From positions 1 through 57,078 of the forward strand of contig NZ_CABPRZ010000034.1 in NCBI RefSeq assembly GCF_902459695.1: a DNA stretch of 57,078 nt. The letters run 5' to 3'. A program made the position numbers and the translations under genes. The stretch comes from Pandoraea terrae (lineage in GTDB: Bacteria > Pseudomonadota > Gammaproteobacteria > Burkholderiales > Burkholderiaceae). Each line of letters opens with the position of its first letter. The stretch's first letter is position 1. Of the stretch, positions 44,713 to 54,463 are shown piece after piece. Under the pieces are notes generated by a model that was not told where the DNA came from, searched no databases, and saw only the letters and a program-made list of their open reading frames with translations.

Positions 44713-45522
44713 ATGGTTGAGAATCAGATTCTGTTTGAGCTTGTGAATGGCGTTGGCTTTCTAACGCTGAATAGGCCCGAATCGCTCAATAGCCTCAGTC
44801 TCGATACTATTAAGGCGTTGCTGGATCGGCTGCGCGCGTTGAGCACACAGGATGAGTTGCGTGCCCTGGTAATCTCCGGGAGCGGTCGGGGCTTCTGCGC
44901 GGGATGGCAGCTGGACGAGAACGGCGTGCCCGGCCTGCCGGATGAATCGCTTGGCGTGCGCCAGGCTCATCTGATGGCTGAATACTTCAATCCGGTTATT
45001 CAAGTCCTACACGATCTTCCTGTCCCGACGATCGCGGCAGTCAATGGTGTAAGTGCTGGCGCGGGCGTAAGCATCGCACTGGCCGCTGACATTGTTGTCG
45101 CGGCCGAATCGGCTTCTTTTGTGCTGACATTTGCCCCGAAACTCGGTCTTGTACCGGACCTGGGCGCGAGCTGGAAGGTGCCCCGTCTAATCGGCTGGGG
45201 ACGCGCGTTGGCAGTCACGATGTTGGGCGAACGAATCAGCGCGGAGGAGGCGGCGCAGTGGGGGATGGTCTGGCGCGTCGTCCCCGATGCCGATCTGAAC
45301 TCGACGGCGCTGACGTTAGCCGCTCGCTTGGCGGAATCGCCGAGTGGCGTATGTCGGGAATTGCGCCGCGCCTACGAGGTGGCACAGCAAAATGACCTGG
45401 CAGCGCAAATGGAGTACGAGCGGTTGCGTCAGCGCGAACTGCTGGATAACGAAGCTTTTTGCGAAGGGCTTTCTGCGTTTCAAGAAAAACGGGCGCCGCG
45501 ATTCAGAAAGACCTTGACGTAA
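44713..45522 (+). CDS. Enoyl-CoA hydratase/isomerase family protein (PaaG-like)
   Basis: 269 aa; ATG 44713 chosen because GGAG lies 6 bases upstream (ATG 44701 is inside that site). Crotonase fold: ALVISGSGRGFCAGWQLDE, AVNGVSAGAGVSIALAADIV (oxyanion hole) and LTFAPKLGLVPDLGASWKVP. The LVPD Asp corresponds to the acid residue of PaaG-type isomerases rather than the Glu pair of hydratases, so double-bond shifting is likely. It lies alone on the plus strand, convergent to the acyl-CoA dehydrogenase gene across a hairpin. Confidence 0.85.
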   Translation: MVENQILFELVNGVGFLTLNRPESLNSLSLDTIKALLDRLRALSTQDELRALVISGSGRGFCAGWQLDENGVPGLPDESLGVRQAHLMAEYFNPVIQVLHDLPVPTIAAVNGVSAGAGVSIALAADIVVAAESASFVLTFAPKLGLVPDLGASWKVPRLIGWGRALAVTMLGERISAEEAAQWGMVWRVVPDADLNSTALTLAARLAESPSGVCRELRRAYEVAQQNDLAAQMEYERLRQRELLDNEAFCEGLSAFQEKRAPRFRKTLT

Positions 45523-45573
45523 CACTTGGAGCCACCGGATCCATACGGAAGCGGTTTCGGCTCACATGACGAC

Positions 45574-45596
45574 TGCCGCGGGCTTCACCCGCGGCA
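45574..45596. terminator. Hairpin between convergent genes
   Basis: Perfect 9-bp arms TGCCGCGGG and CCCGCGGCA around CTTCA, between the stops at 45522 and 45649. No T-run, so its termination strength is uncertain. Confidence 0.5.
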
Positions 45597-45648
45597 TCCC
45601 GACTCTGGTCGATACCATCTGAGCGGGGCTTGCTTTTCAGCAGCGCCC

Positions 45649-47439
45649 TTAGAATTGGTCGACCGGCAGCCGCAACACGGAGTCACCTCCAGTCGTAACA
45701 ATCTTCTCCAACGATGGAATTGCGGACATTTCGTGCTCGGCAAAGAAGAGCGCGGTCGCTATTTTCGCCGACTCGAAGCGGTCGTCTCCTTTCCCGACGG
45801 TGCGTTGAGCTGCCAGCGCCGAACGTCCAAGCTGCCAACCCGCTACCGTCAAGCCCATGAGCTGGAGCAACGGTACAGCGCCTGCCAGCACGGATTGCGA
45901 ATTCACGTCGAAGTTCGAGACAATGTATGCGACGCAACGCTGAACTGAATCCTGAGCGCGCAGGATGGCCTCGCCAATCGATTTGAGATCCGCGACCTCG
46001 GAGTCGAGGAGTTGTTGCCCGGTGGTCTGGATATCGTTGAGCAAGCTCAGGCAGGCGTCCCCCTTGTCGCGCGCGATTTTTCGAGTCACCAGATCATTGG
46101 CTTGTATTCCAGTCGTGCCTTCGTAGATCGGCAGGAGGCGCGCGTCGCGCCAGTGCTGGCTCGCTCGGCACTCGTCCATGAAGCCGAGCCCCCCGTGTAT
46201 TTGCACGCCGAGCGAGGTAACGACCTGTGCGGCTTCCGTATTCCAGCCTTTCATGATCGGGGTCAATAGATCCAGACGGGCTCGAGCCGCCGAGTCTCGC
46301 TCGTCGCAATGGTGGACTACGTCGATCTGTGTGGCGACCCTGACGGTCAATGCTCTCATCGCTTCGGTGTATGCGCGCATACGCATAAGCATGCGTCGGA
46401 CATCCGGATGGCGAATGATGGGAACGCGTTCTTGTGAGCGACCGCTTGGGTCGGCGCCCTGAATACGCTCCCGCGCGTAGTCCGTTGCTGTCTGATAGGC
46501 CCGTTCGGAGATAGCCAATCCCTCGAGGCCAACGGCAAATCGCGCCTCGTTCATCATCACGAACATCGTATCGAGCCCGCGGTGAAGGTCGCCTACGAGA
46601 TAGCCGATAGCACCGGTGTCCGGATCGTCGCCGCCATACAGGAGTGTCGCTGTGGGACTTCCGTGCTGACCGGCCTTAGACTCGATCGCCAGGCAGGTAA
46701 CTCGGTTGCGTTCAGCCAGACTGCCATCGGCGCCGACGAGGAATTTCGGTACCAGGAACATCGATATGCCCTTGATTCCGGGCGGTGCATCCGGCGTTCG
46801 TGCGAGAACGAGGTGTACGATGTTCTCGGACATGTCGTGTTCGCCCCAACTGATGAAGATCTTCTGCCCGAAAACGCGCCAGGTGCTATCGCCCGCTGGG
46901 ACCGCCTTCGTGCGGATCCCGGAGAGATCGGAGCCCGCTTGCGGCTCGGTCAGGTTCATTGTCCCTGTCCATCGCCCTTCGACAAGTGCTGGCAAGTATT
47001 TGTCGCGAATTTCCGGCGACGCACGCAGTGAGAGCGCCTCAATGGCGCCACGAGTGAGTGCTACGCAGCCCGTCAACGTCAGGCTGGATGCGCGCCACAT
47101 CTCATCAACGAGCGATGATACGGTTCGAGGAAATCCTTGACCACCGTGGTCGGGAGGGCAGGGAAGCGCATGCCATCCAGCAGCCACGAATTTGCTGTAT
47201 GCGTCGCGATAGCCGGTCGGTGTTACGACGCCTTGCGGCGTGAGGCGTGAACCTTCCCGATGGCCGGCCTGATCGGTATCGGAGAGTACCCCGGAGGCGA
47301 ACTTTGCTGCCTCGTCCAGAACGGCATCCACCACGTCCGTTGTAATGCCAAGAGGATGACCCTCGAGCAGCGACTTCAGGTCGGCCAGTTCGCGCAGTAC
47401 GAAGCGCATTTCCTGCAGGGGGGCAACGTATTGGTTCAT
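45649..47439 (-). CDS. Acyl-CoA dehydrogenase, long DmdC-like type
   Basis: 596 aa, longer than the usual 380 but normal for the DmdC/FadE-like branch. An extra N-terminal segment (MNQYVAPLQEMRFVLRELAD) precedes the FAD domain: TGTMNLTEPQAGSDLSGIRT, VFGQKIFISWGEHD, GLGFMDECRASQHWRDAR and PIYEGTTGIQANDLVTRK with the catalytic-base Glu near residue 436. A C-terminal extension ends LEKIVTTGGDSVLRLP. It makes the 2,3-enoyl-CoA from an acyl-CoA. DmdC itself acts on 3-methylmercaptopropionyl-CoA; the true substrate here is open. Confidence 0.88.
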   Translation of the reverse strand: MNQYVAPLQEMRFVLRELADLKSLLEGHPLGITTDVVDAVLDEAAKFASGVLSDTDQAGHREGSRLTPQGVVTPTGYRDAYSKFVAAGWHALPCPPDHGGQGFPRTVSSLVDEMWRASSLTLTGCVALTRGAIEALSLRASPEIRDKYLPALVEGRWTGTMNLTEPQAGSDLSGIRTKAVPAGDSTWRVFGQKIFISWGEHDMSENIVHLVLARTPDAPPGIKGISMFLVPKFLVGADGSLAERNRVTCLAIESKAGQHGSPTATLLYGGDDPDTGAIGYLVGDLHRGLDTMFVMMNEARFAVGLEGLAISERAYQTATDYARERIQGADPSGRSQERVPIIRHPDVRRMLMRMRAYTEAMRALTVRVATQIDVVHHCDERDSAARARLDLLTPIMKGWNTEAAQVVTSLGVQIHGGLGFMDECRASQHWRDARLLPIYEGTTGIQANDLVTRKIARDKGDACLSLLNDIQTTGQQLLDSEVADLKSIGEAILRAQDSVQRCVAYIVSNFDVNSQSVLAGAVPLLQLMGLTVAGWQLGRSALAAQRTVGKGDDRFESAKIATALFFAEHEMSAIPSLEKIVTTGGDSVLRLPVDQF

Positions 47440-47672
47440 GATTTACTTGTCCAGAGCGCGTGTCTTAAAAGTGGCGGCGCGATGAGAATTTCGCCAGAGA
47501 GGCCACCGGGCTCCGATGACGGTTGGCGCCATCATCCGGTATCCCGGCTGGATTCGATTTGAAGGGGCGTAGTCGGAAATCTGTCGACCGAGCGCAGGCA
47601 TGAGCAATCCCTGTCGGGGCGACTGGGGCGCACGGTCTGATCGTCGGTCGACTGCTTTGGAATAACGGCAGC
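47440..47672. other. Spacer between dehydrogenase and aminotransferase genes
   Basis: 233 bp with no gene; both neighbours are minus-strand, so it may contain the promoter of the dehydrogenase gene. Confidence 0.35.
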
Positions 47673-48953
47673 TCAGTTGAGGACCGCAGCCAGCGAGTCG
47701 TCCAGAACGGAGAGAATTGTGTCCACATCTTCGTTGGACAGCGCGAGCGTGAAGTAAAACTTCCCAACCGTCAGCACGCCGCGACGAACCATCTCGGTGC
47801 TCAGCTTGCGCTGGAGTGCGAGGTCACCGGAGACGCTCGTTCTGTAGTCCAGGACATCGCTTTTTGTAATTGCGATTTGCGTGAGGGCGCCCGAGCCGAG
47901 CGTTTTCCCGGGAACGCCATGTCGCGAGAATATCTCGCTGGCACCTTTGCGGAAATGTTCGCCGATCTCATTGAGCCGCTCGTAGGTCCCGGGACGCTGC
48001 AATACTCGCAGGGTCGCGAGACCGGCCGTAGCCGCTACCGAATTCCCGCAGGTCGTGCTTCCGGTGAAGCATTTGCGGGGATCCGGTCCGCTGCGAGGGT
48101 TGGCAAGACGCATCACGTCTTCACGGCCGCCGACCACTGACAACGGCAATCCGCCGCCAATCACCTTGCCATACGTTCCCAGGTCTGGAATGACGCCGTA
48201 ACGCTCCTGTGCGCCACCCCACGCCAATCGGTAGCCGGTTACCATTTCGTCAAAAATGAGAAGAATTCCGTTCGCGTCGCACAGCGCGCGCAGCCCTTCC
48301 AGGAATCCCGGCAGCGGATCAATACATCGCTGCTGCGGCTCGACGATGATGGCGGCGATGTCGTTCCGTGCCGCCTCAACGATGCGCTGGACAGTTTCGA
48401 GATCGTTGAAGGGCGCGATCAACACCTCGCTTTCCAGCACGCGTGGAATTCCGGCGCTGTCCGGCCTCGGCGTCGGGAAGTCCGGCATTGGGCTCGAGGG
48501 GCCCATGCTCATGAGCGCGTAGTCGTTGCCGCCGAGGAAGCCACCTTCGAATTTTAGAATCTTCGAGCGCCCCGTAAACGCCCTGGCCAATCGCATGGCA
48601 TACAGGGTGGCATCGGATCCGGTGACCCCGTACTTCACCTGTTGCGCGCACGGAATGGATTCGACGAGAAGTTCGGCGAGCTCGATTCCCTTCTCATTCA
48701 GCACGTAGAAATTGGATGGGCACTCGACTGCTTCGCGTAACGCACTCACAACTTCCGGGTGAGCGTGACCGAGAAGCATCGGCCCGGACCCCGCGACGCA
48801 ATCGATATATTCGCGACCGTCGACGTCATATACTTTTGAACCCTTTCCGGTTTTGATAACCACATCGACAGACTCATCAAGAACATACGTGGTAAATGCG
48901 CCGCCCGGCATCACCCGGCGAGCGGTAGCGATCAGTGATTTCATATCGATCAT
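47673..48953 (-). CDS. Class III aminotransferase (GSA-aminomutase/beta-transaminase-like)
   Basis: 426 aa. Fold type I PLP enzyme: GREYIDCVAGSGPMLLGHAH, VTGSDATLYAMRLARAFTGR (PLP phosphate loop), LLIFDEMVTGYR (Asp 235) and Schiff-base Lys 263 in YGKVIGGGLPLS. Closest in pattern to glutamate-1-semialdehyde aminomutase and to beta-phenylalanine-type transaminases that share its build. A dedicated hemL would not lie in a catabolic cluster, so transamination of a beta- or omega-amino acid is more likely. Confidence 0.85.
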   Translation of the reverse strand: MIDMKSLIATARRVMPGGAFTTYVLDESVDVVIKTGKGSKVYDVDGREYIDCVAGSGPMLLGHAHPEVVSALREAVECPSNFYVLNEKGIELAELLVESIPCAQQVKYGVTGSDATLYAMRLARAFTGRSKILKFEGGFLGGNDYALMSMGPSSPMPDFPTPRPDSAGIPRVLESEVLIAPFNDLETVQRIVEAARNDIAAIIVEPQQRCIDPLPGFLEGLRALCDANGILLIFDEMVTGYRLAWGGAQERYGVIPDLGTYGKVIGGGLPLSVVGGREDVMRLANPRSGPDPRKCFTGSTTCGNSVAATAGLATLRVLQRPGTYERLNEIGEHFRKGASEIFSRHGVPGKTLGSGALTQIAITKSDVLDYRTSVSGDLALQRKLSTEMVRRGVLTVGKFYFTLALSNEDVDTILSVLDDSLAAVLN

Positions 48954-49434
48954 TTTCGTGGCAGTTAGGGATATCGATGTCTACTCTGTCACGCGCCACC
49001 TCTTGTAACAACACGGAATGCCGAAGCTTTGCTTCGGTATTTCCGGAGCCTTCGCAATCTGCCCCAGTCGTTTTCCAATCCTAGGTTCGCCAAATGGTGA
49101 TGGTGGATGAAATTCGGGTGACGCCACAATGATGACAGGTTCGAGCAAGACATCACAGGTTGTTTCGAGAAACCACGAGAAAAGGTGGGGCACCTTACAG
49201 GGCGCATTTGCCAAAAGATGCCGCCGACGATCTGGGCCAGTTGTTGAGTCTGGAGAGCGCCCGATACTGGCCGGATGCGCTTGGTGACGGCGACCAGACC
49301 TGGGCGACGCTCCAGCGTCAATCCTGAGCTCGCGTCCAGCTTGGGCTAGCTACGGGTTGCGCCCCAAAGTAGGGGCGCAGCGTGCGTTCTTTCGAGCTTT
49401 ACGTGGCTAAGTAGTTAGGTTTACAGGAGATGTG
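48954..49434. other. Gene-free divergent region
   Basis: Lies between the minus-strand aminotransferase and the plus-strand operon, so it should hold both promoters. A minus-strand frame of 110 codons (48989-49321) has no ribosome-binding site or recognisable family. No palindromic operator stood out. Confidence 0.4.
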
Positions 49435-50238
49435 ATGAATTACACAGACTATCGCCACTTGACGTTTGAGCACTTGCCGAACGGTGTTTTGCTCATCGTT
49501 ATTAATCGCCCCGAACACCTGAACGCCGCGAATGCCAGACTCCACGAAGAACTGGCTGAGGTGTGGCTAACGGTGAAAAACGACCCCAACGTGCGTGTTC
49601 CCGTCATCACCGGTGCGGGGCGAGCTTTTTCCGTTGGCGGAGATCTTGCTGAAGGTGTCCAGACGTTGGGGAAGATCGAACCGGCTATTCGGTCTGGCGA
49701 AGTTGCCCTGCAAATTGTCTACAACATGGTCCACCTCGATAAGCCGATCGTCTCCGCGATCAATGGCCCGGCCGCTGGAGCGGGCCTTGCAGTCGCGCTC
49801 ACCGCAGACGTCTCGATCATCTCAGAGACAGCGAAGCTCACCGACGCGCACATGAACATCGGCGTAGCTTCAGGGGATCACGCCGCGTTGCTTTGGCCGC
49901 TGTACTGCGGTGTGCCAAAAGCCAAGCTCTATTTGCTGACGGCCGATTTGATTGATGGCCGGGAGGCTGAACGCATCGGCCTCGTCTCGATGTGCAAGCC
50001 CGCTGACGAAGTCTTGAAATCCGCGCTGCAAATGGCCGATGCATTGGGGCGCAAACCACAGCGAGCGCTTCGATGGACAAAACGCTGCTTGAATCACTGG
50101 GTACGCCAGGCAGCGCCGATTTTTGACCTTTCTGTCGCGTACGAAGGGCTGAATTTCATGGAGCCCGATGCCAAAGAAGGCCTCGACGCCTTCCTGGAAA
50201 AGCGCCCGCCCGTATTCCCCAGTACTTTGGATAGTTGA
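49435..50238 (+). CDS. Enoyl-CoA hydratase family protein with unusual active site
   Basis: 267 aa; CAGGAG before ATG 49435. Crotonase fold: LIVINRPEHLNAANARLHEE, VPVITGAGRAFSVGGDLAEG and SAINGPAAGAGLAVALTADV (oxyanion hole). In the active-site helix it has AHMNIGVASGDHAALLWPL where hydratases have a PE-LG motif, so both catalytic Glu seem absent and an Asp (SGD) takes the region. It may be a hydrolase, isomerase or decarboxylase-type member. First gene of the five-gene plus-strand operon. Confidence 0.85.
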   Translation: MNYTDYRHLTFEHLPNGVLLIVINRPEHLNAANARLHEELAEVWLTVKNDPNVRVPVITGAGRAFSVGGDLAEGVQTLGKIEPAIRSGEVALQIVYNMVHLDKPIVSAINGPAAGAGLAVALTADVSIISETAKLTDAHMNIGVASGDHAALLWPLYCGVPKAKLYLLTADLIDGREAERIGLVSMCKPADEVLKSALQMADALGRKPQRALRWTKRCLNHWVRQAAPIFDLSVAYEGLNFMEPDAKEGLDAFLEKRPPVFPSTLDS

Positions 50239-50249
50239 TATCAAATCAA

Positions 50250-51800
50250 ATGCATCTCGCTCATTTTCTACATCGATCGGCAAGAAATTATCCGGACCGC
50301 CCATTGTGGCTCGCCCCCAATCTCTCGATTTCATATCGGGAAGGGGCGCAGCGGATCAATCGACTGGCAAGCAGTTTCCTGCAGCACGGGAAGCAGCGTG
50401 ATCGCGTCGCGATTGTTTCGTCGAACCGGTTCGAAGCGCTTGAGTGCTATTTCGCCGCACTCACCGCCGGAATGGCTGCAACGCCGCTCAACCCCAAGCT
50501 CCATATCGACGAAATCAGCTTCATGATTGCTGATTCCGGCGCCTCGTTCTTTGTGTTTTCGCCTGAGTTCGCCGACGTGGCGAGCGAGCTTCGCCGACGG
50601 CACCCGACCGTCGGACAGTGGATCTGCATGGAGCCGTTGCCGGAGTTCAGCTACTACGGCGACTTCCTGACGAATGCTGGCGACTCCGTCCCGACGCCGC
50701 AGATCGAGCCCGACGATGTGGCTTGGCTGTTTTACACCTCTGGCACTACGGGTAAACCCAAAGGTGTGATGGAGACGCACCGCAATCTGATTGCGATGGT
50801 GCAGTCACATCGACTGGGTTTGCTCAGGGACATCAACGAGTTCGATCGCATGATTCATTTTGCGCCGATCGCGCACGCCACTACGAGCATTGGATTGGCC
50901 TACATCTCTGTAGGCGCTGCTCAGGTTTTCCCGGGGTTGACCCGCTTCGATCCGCCGCAGGTTTTCGATGCCATTCAGCGCTTTGGCGCGACTGGATCGT
51001 TCATGGCGCCGACGATGGTGCAGATGCTTCTGCAGTACCCCGAGATCGCGCGATATGACCTGAGGAGTGTCAAAAACATCGTCTGTGGTGGCGCACCGAT
51101 GTACGCCGAAGTACTGCGGCAGGCCATCGACGTGTTCGGCCCCGTCTTCAGTCAGGGCTTTGGGCAAAGCGAAGCCCCGGCGCAGGCCGCCATGCACAAG
51201 AGCATGTACGACCTGACTACGGAAAAAGGCATCAAACGAGTCTCGTCCGTTGGGCACGAGGTCCCTGGCGCCTACCTTCGCATCATTGATGAGGAAGGTA
51301 ATGAAGTCGATTGCAATACCGCTGGAGAGATCACGGTCAGAGGTGATGTGGTGACGCCGGGATACTGGAACCGTCCGGAAGCAACGAATGAAGTGCTCAA
51401 AGGCGGATGGCTGCATACGGGAGACGTGGGCTACCGAGATGAGGATGGTTACATCTTCATTACGGATCGCGTGAAGGACATGATCATTTCCGGAGGATCG
51501 AACATCTATCCTCGCGAAGTGGAAGAGGTACTGCTGCAGCACGAAGCGATTGCCGAAGCGTGTGCGGTTGGCGTTCCTGACGTGGTGTGGGGAGAGTCCG
51601 TCAAAGCCGTGGTTGTGCTGCGTCCGGGCGTCTCTTTGACGGAGGATGAAGTCATCGAGTTCTGCCGCACCCGGTTGGCCACGTACAAGAAGCCGAAGTC
51701 GGTTGATTTCGTGACGGAGCTGCCCAAGAACGCGTACGGCAAGGTTCTGAAGAAGGACATCAAGGCTCGGTATTGGCAAGGGATGAGTCGGACAATTTAG
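50250..51800 (+). CDS. Acyl-CoA synthetase (AMP-forming)
   Basis: 516 aa from ATG 50250; an in-frame TTG at 50235 overlaps the previous stop. ANL-superfamily marks: LFYTSGTTGKPKGVMETH (P-loop, about 160-176), QGFGQSEAP, GWLHTGDVGYRDEDGYIFI, DRVKDMIISGGSNIYPREVE and the catalytic Lys in NAYGKVLKK. It activates a carboxylic acid with ATP and CoA, feeding the hydratase, dehydrogenase and thiolase encoded nearby. Confidence 0.92.
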   Translation: MHLAHFLHRSARNYPDRPLWLAPNLSISYREGAQRINRLASSFLQHGKQRDRVAIVSSNRFEALECYFAALTAGMAATPLNPKLHIDEISFMIADSGASFFVFSPEFADVASELRRRHPTVGQWICMEPLPEFSYYGDFLTNAGDSVPTPQIEPDDVAWLFYTSGTTGKPKGVMETHRNLIAMVQSHRLGLLRDINEFDRMIHFAPIAHATTSIGLAYISVGAAQVFPGLTRFDPPQVFDAIQRFGATGSFMAPTMVQMLLQYPEIARYDLRSVKNIVCGGAPMYAEVLRQAIDVFGPVFSQGFGQSEAPAQAAMHKSMYDLTTEKGIKRVSSVGHEVPGAYLRIIDEEGNEVDCNTAGEITVRGDVVTPGYWNRPEATNEVLKGGWLHTGDVGYRDEDGYIFITDRVKDMIISGGSNIYPREVEEVLLQHEAIAEACAVGVPDVVWGESVKAVVVLRPGVSLTEDEVIEFCRTRLATYKKPKSVDFVTELPKNAYGKVLKKDIKARYWQGMSRTI

Positions 51801-51814
51801 GGGGAGAACAGACG

Positions 51815-53080
51815 ATGAATGACGACAAAAGTCCGCCGCTCGACGCAAATCTGCGGGTCAATGGAAGCCGACTCTGGGAATCACTGCGGGAGATGGCCAA
51901 GGTCGGTCCGGGTGTGGCCGGCGGAAATAACCGGCAGGCTCTCACCGATGAAGATGGGCAGGCACGGGCGCTTTTCCGGCGTTGGTGTGAGGACGCCGGC
52001 ATGCAAGTTTCTGTCGACCAGATGGGAAACATTTTCGCGACACGGGCGGGAACCGACCCGACAGCCCCCGCGGTGTGTGTCGGCAGTCACCTCGATACGC
52101 AGCCGGCGGGCGGGCGCTTCGACGGCATTCTGGGCGTGCTCGGGGGGGTGGAGATCGTCCGGGCGATGAACGATGCGGCCATCGAAACTCGGCATCCGGT
52201 GGTAGTCGCCAACTGGACCAATGAGGAGGGATGTCGCTTTTCCCCCGTCATGATGGCGTCCGGTGTCTTCGCCGGCGTTCATTCGCTGGAGTGGGCCTAT
52301 GCACGCCAAGACAGATCTGGCGTGAGCTTTGGCGAGGAGCTCGAGCGCATCGGCTGGAAGGGTACGCTGCCGATGGGCGCGCTGAAGATGAAAGCCTACC
52401 TGGAGTTGCATATCGAGCAGGGGCCGATTCTCGAGGCCGAACGCGTCGACATTGGTGTCGTCAAGGGCGGTCAAGGGCTGACCTGGTTGCAGGTGAACCT
52501 GCAAGGCCGGTCGGCGCATGCAGGGACCACCCCGATGGACAGGCGTCGCAATGCGGGACTGGGCGCCGCGCGTGTCATCGAGCTGGTACACCAAGTCACG
52601 ATGACGCACCAACCGAATGCGGTGGGGACCGTGGGGCGCGTGGACATCCGCCCGAATGCGACCAACAGTGTTCCGGGGGCTGCCGAACTTGCCATCGACA
52701 TTCGGTCGCCGGACGCGGCGATTTTGATCGCGATGGAAGCCAGCATTCGATCGGGCGTCAAGACCATTGCAACCGAATTGGGGCTGAGCGCGGAGACAAC
52801 GCTTCTACAACATGCGGCCCCCGTGGCCTTTGACGAGCACTGTGTCAATAGCGTCCGGGACTTCGCCAAGGCACTCGGCTACTCACACCGCGACATTATT
52901 TCGGGTGCAGGCCACGACGCCTATTGGATATCCAGAGTGGCCCCGACCGCGATGGTCATGTGTCCTTGCGTAGACGGGATCTCGCATAACGAGGCAGAGG
53001 ACATCCTGCCGGAGTGGGCGGAAGCCGGCGCCAACGTACTTCTTCACGCGGTGACCGATGCCGCAGTGCGGGAGCGGTGA
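51815..53080 (+). CDS. M20-family N-carbamoyl amino-acid hydrolase (Zn-dependent)
   Basis: 421 aa; GGGGAG precedes ATG 51815 by 8 bases. Metal-site motifs of the HyuC/UAA/AllC group: CVGSHLDTQPAGGRFDGI (His, Asp), NEEGCRF (Glu-Glu), LHIEQGPILE (His), SAHAGTTPMDRRRNAG and SGAGHDAYW. It removes the carbamoyl group from N-carbamoyl-L- or beta-amino acids, or acts on allantoate-like ureido acids, releasing CO2 and ammonia. Lying in the CoA operon, it probably frees the amino acid that is then transaminated. Confidence 0.9.
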   Translation: MNDDKSPPLDANLRVNGSRLWESLREMAKVGPGVAGGNNRQALTDEDGQARALFRRWCEDAGMQVSVDQMGNIFATRAGTDPTAPAVCVGSHLDTQPAGGRFDGILGVLGGVEIVRAMNDAAIETRHPVVVANWTNEEGCRFSPVMMASGVFAGVHSLEWAYARQDRSGVSFGEELERIGWKGTLPMGALKMKAYLELHIEQGPILEAERVDIGVVKGGQGLTWLQVNLQGRSAHAGTTPMDRRRNAGLGAARVIELVHQVTMTHQPNAVGTVGRVDIRPNATNSVPGAAELAIDIRSPDAAILIAMEASIRSGVKTIATELGLSAETTLLQHAAPVAFDEHCVNSVRDFAKALGYSHRDIISGAGHDAYWISRVAPTAMVMCPCVDGISHNEAEDILPEWAEAGANVLLHAVTDAAVRER

Positions 53081-53279
53081 TCGCGAACCGTTTTGTTCAG
53101 CAGGCCCATTGGGTCACGTCCGGCTTTACATGGGCTGTCCGCGATGAACCAATCGGCGCGATTCAAATGATTTGCTGAAACACGTTGCTTGGCAAACTGG
53201 ACAACTTCCGATACTGGCTACCGCGTTTCACTGCGTTGGCGTTTGGGCCAGAAATTTTCAACGTTTCTTAGAGGCTGCG

Positions 53280-54458
53280 ATGCAAGATATTTACATTGTT
53301 TCCGCGGTGCGCACCGCAATCGGGGCGTTCGGCGGCACCCTGAAGGACCTTCCTCCAACCCAGCTTGGCGCCGCTGTAGTGCGTGCGGCCATCGAGCGCG
53401 CGGGAATCGATCCCGAACGCGTCGGGCAAGTGGTGATGGGCAACGTCATTCCGACTGAGCCACGAGACGCATATATCGCTCGCGTCTCGGCAATCGACGC
53501 GGGAGTCCCCCAGGAGGCAGCGTCCTTCAACGTCAACCGGCAATGCGGCTCCGGACTGCAGGCAGTGCTTTTGGCGGCACAGTCGGTGGTGGCCGGGGAC
53601 GCCGAGATCGCGATCGGCGGTGGCGCCGAATCGATGAGCCGCAGCCCCTATTTCCTCGGAGGGGCTCGTTGGGGAACACGTATGGGGGATGCAGCCGCAG
53701 TCGATTACATGCTGGGCATTTTGCACGACCCGTTCCACCGCATACACATGGGGGTCACTGCAGAGAACGTCGCGGACCGTGAGGGTATTACTCGCGAGAT
53801 GCAGGACGCATTCGCTCTCGAGAGCCAACGACGTGCGGCGCAGGCGATCGCCGAGGGACGATTTGCGTCTCAAATCGTGCCGTTGGAAGTCAAGATGCAC
53901 AAGAAGACTGTCGTTTTCGACACGGATGAAAACGTGCGTGCCGATCTGAGCCTGGCGCAACTTGCCGACATGCGCCCGGTATTCAAGAAGGATGGCACCG
54001 TGACGGCCGGGAACTCATCCGGCATCAACGATGGTGCCGGCGCTTTGGTGCTTGCATCGGGCGACGCAGTTCGTAGCTATGGCCTGAAACCGCTCGCGCG
54101 GCTCGTGAGTTACGGCCATGCGGGTGTCGATCCCCTTGTGATGGGCCTCGGTCCCGTACCGGCGTCCACCATTGCCTTGGAACGCGCAGGCCTCAAGGCA
54201 GGCGACCTGGATGTCATCGAGTCGAATGAGGCCTTCGCGGCACAGGCGTGTGCCGTTACCAAGGCGCTGGGTCTCGATCCGGCGAAGGTGAATCCGAACG
54301 GCTCGGGGATTTCGCTTGGCCACCCGGTCGGCGCCACCGGCGCCATCATCGCCACCAAGGCGATCTACGAGTTGCACCGAACTGGCGGCCGTTACGCGCT
54401 TGCAACGATGTGTATTGGCGGCGGTCAGGGGATCGCTGCGATCTTCGAACGGGTGTAA
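53280..54458 (+). CDS. Acetyl-CoA acetyltransferase (thiolase)
   Basis: 392 aa from ATG 53280 (AGAGG upstream). Thiolase II marks: nucleophile Cys 89 in NVNRQCGSGLQAV, GGAESMSRSPYF, NEAFAAQA, GISLGHPVGATGA (His) and the final CIGGGQGIAAIFE with the second Cys. It splits 3-ketoacyl-CoA into acetyl-CoA and a shortened acyl-CoA. Located 199 bp after the carbamoylase and 5 bp before the dehydrogenase gene. Confidence 0.94.
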   Translation: MQDIYIVSAVRTAIGAFGGTLKDLPPTQLGAAVVRAAIERAGIDPERVGQVVMGNVIPTEPRDAYIARVSAIDAGVPQEAASFNVNRQCGSGLQAVLLAAQSVVAGDAEIAIGGGAESMSRSPYFLGGARWGTRMGDAAAVDYMLGILHDPFHRIHMGVTAENVADREGITREMQDAFALESQRRAAQAIAEGRFASQIVPLEVKMHKKTVVFDTDENVRADLSLAQLADMRPVFKKDGTVTAGNSSGINDGAGALVLASGDAVRSYGLKPLARLVSYGHAGVDPLVMGLGPVPASTIALERAGLKAGDLDVIESNEAFAAQACAVTKALGLDPAKVNPNGSGISLGHPVGATGAIIATKAIYELHRTGGRYALATMCIGGGQGIAAIFERV

Positions 54459-54463
54459 AAGAC

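Noticed and set aside
48989-49321. 110-codon minus-strand ORF
   Set aside because: No ribosome-binding site, no recognisable family, and it lies in the expected divergent promoter region.
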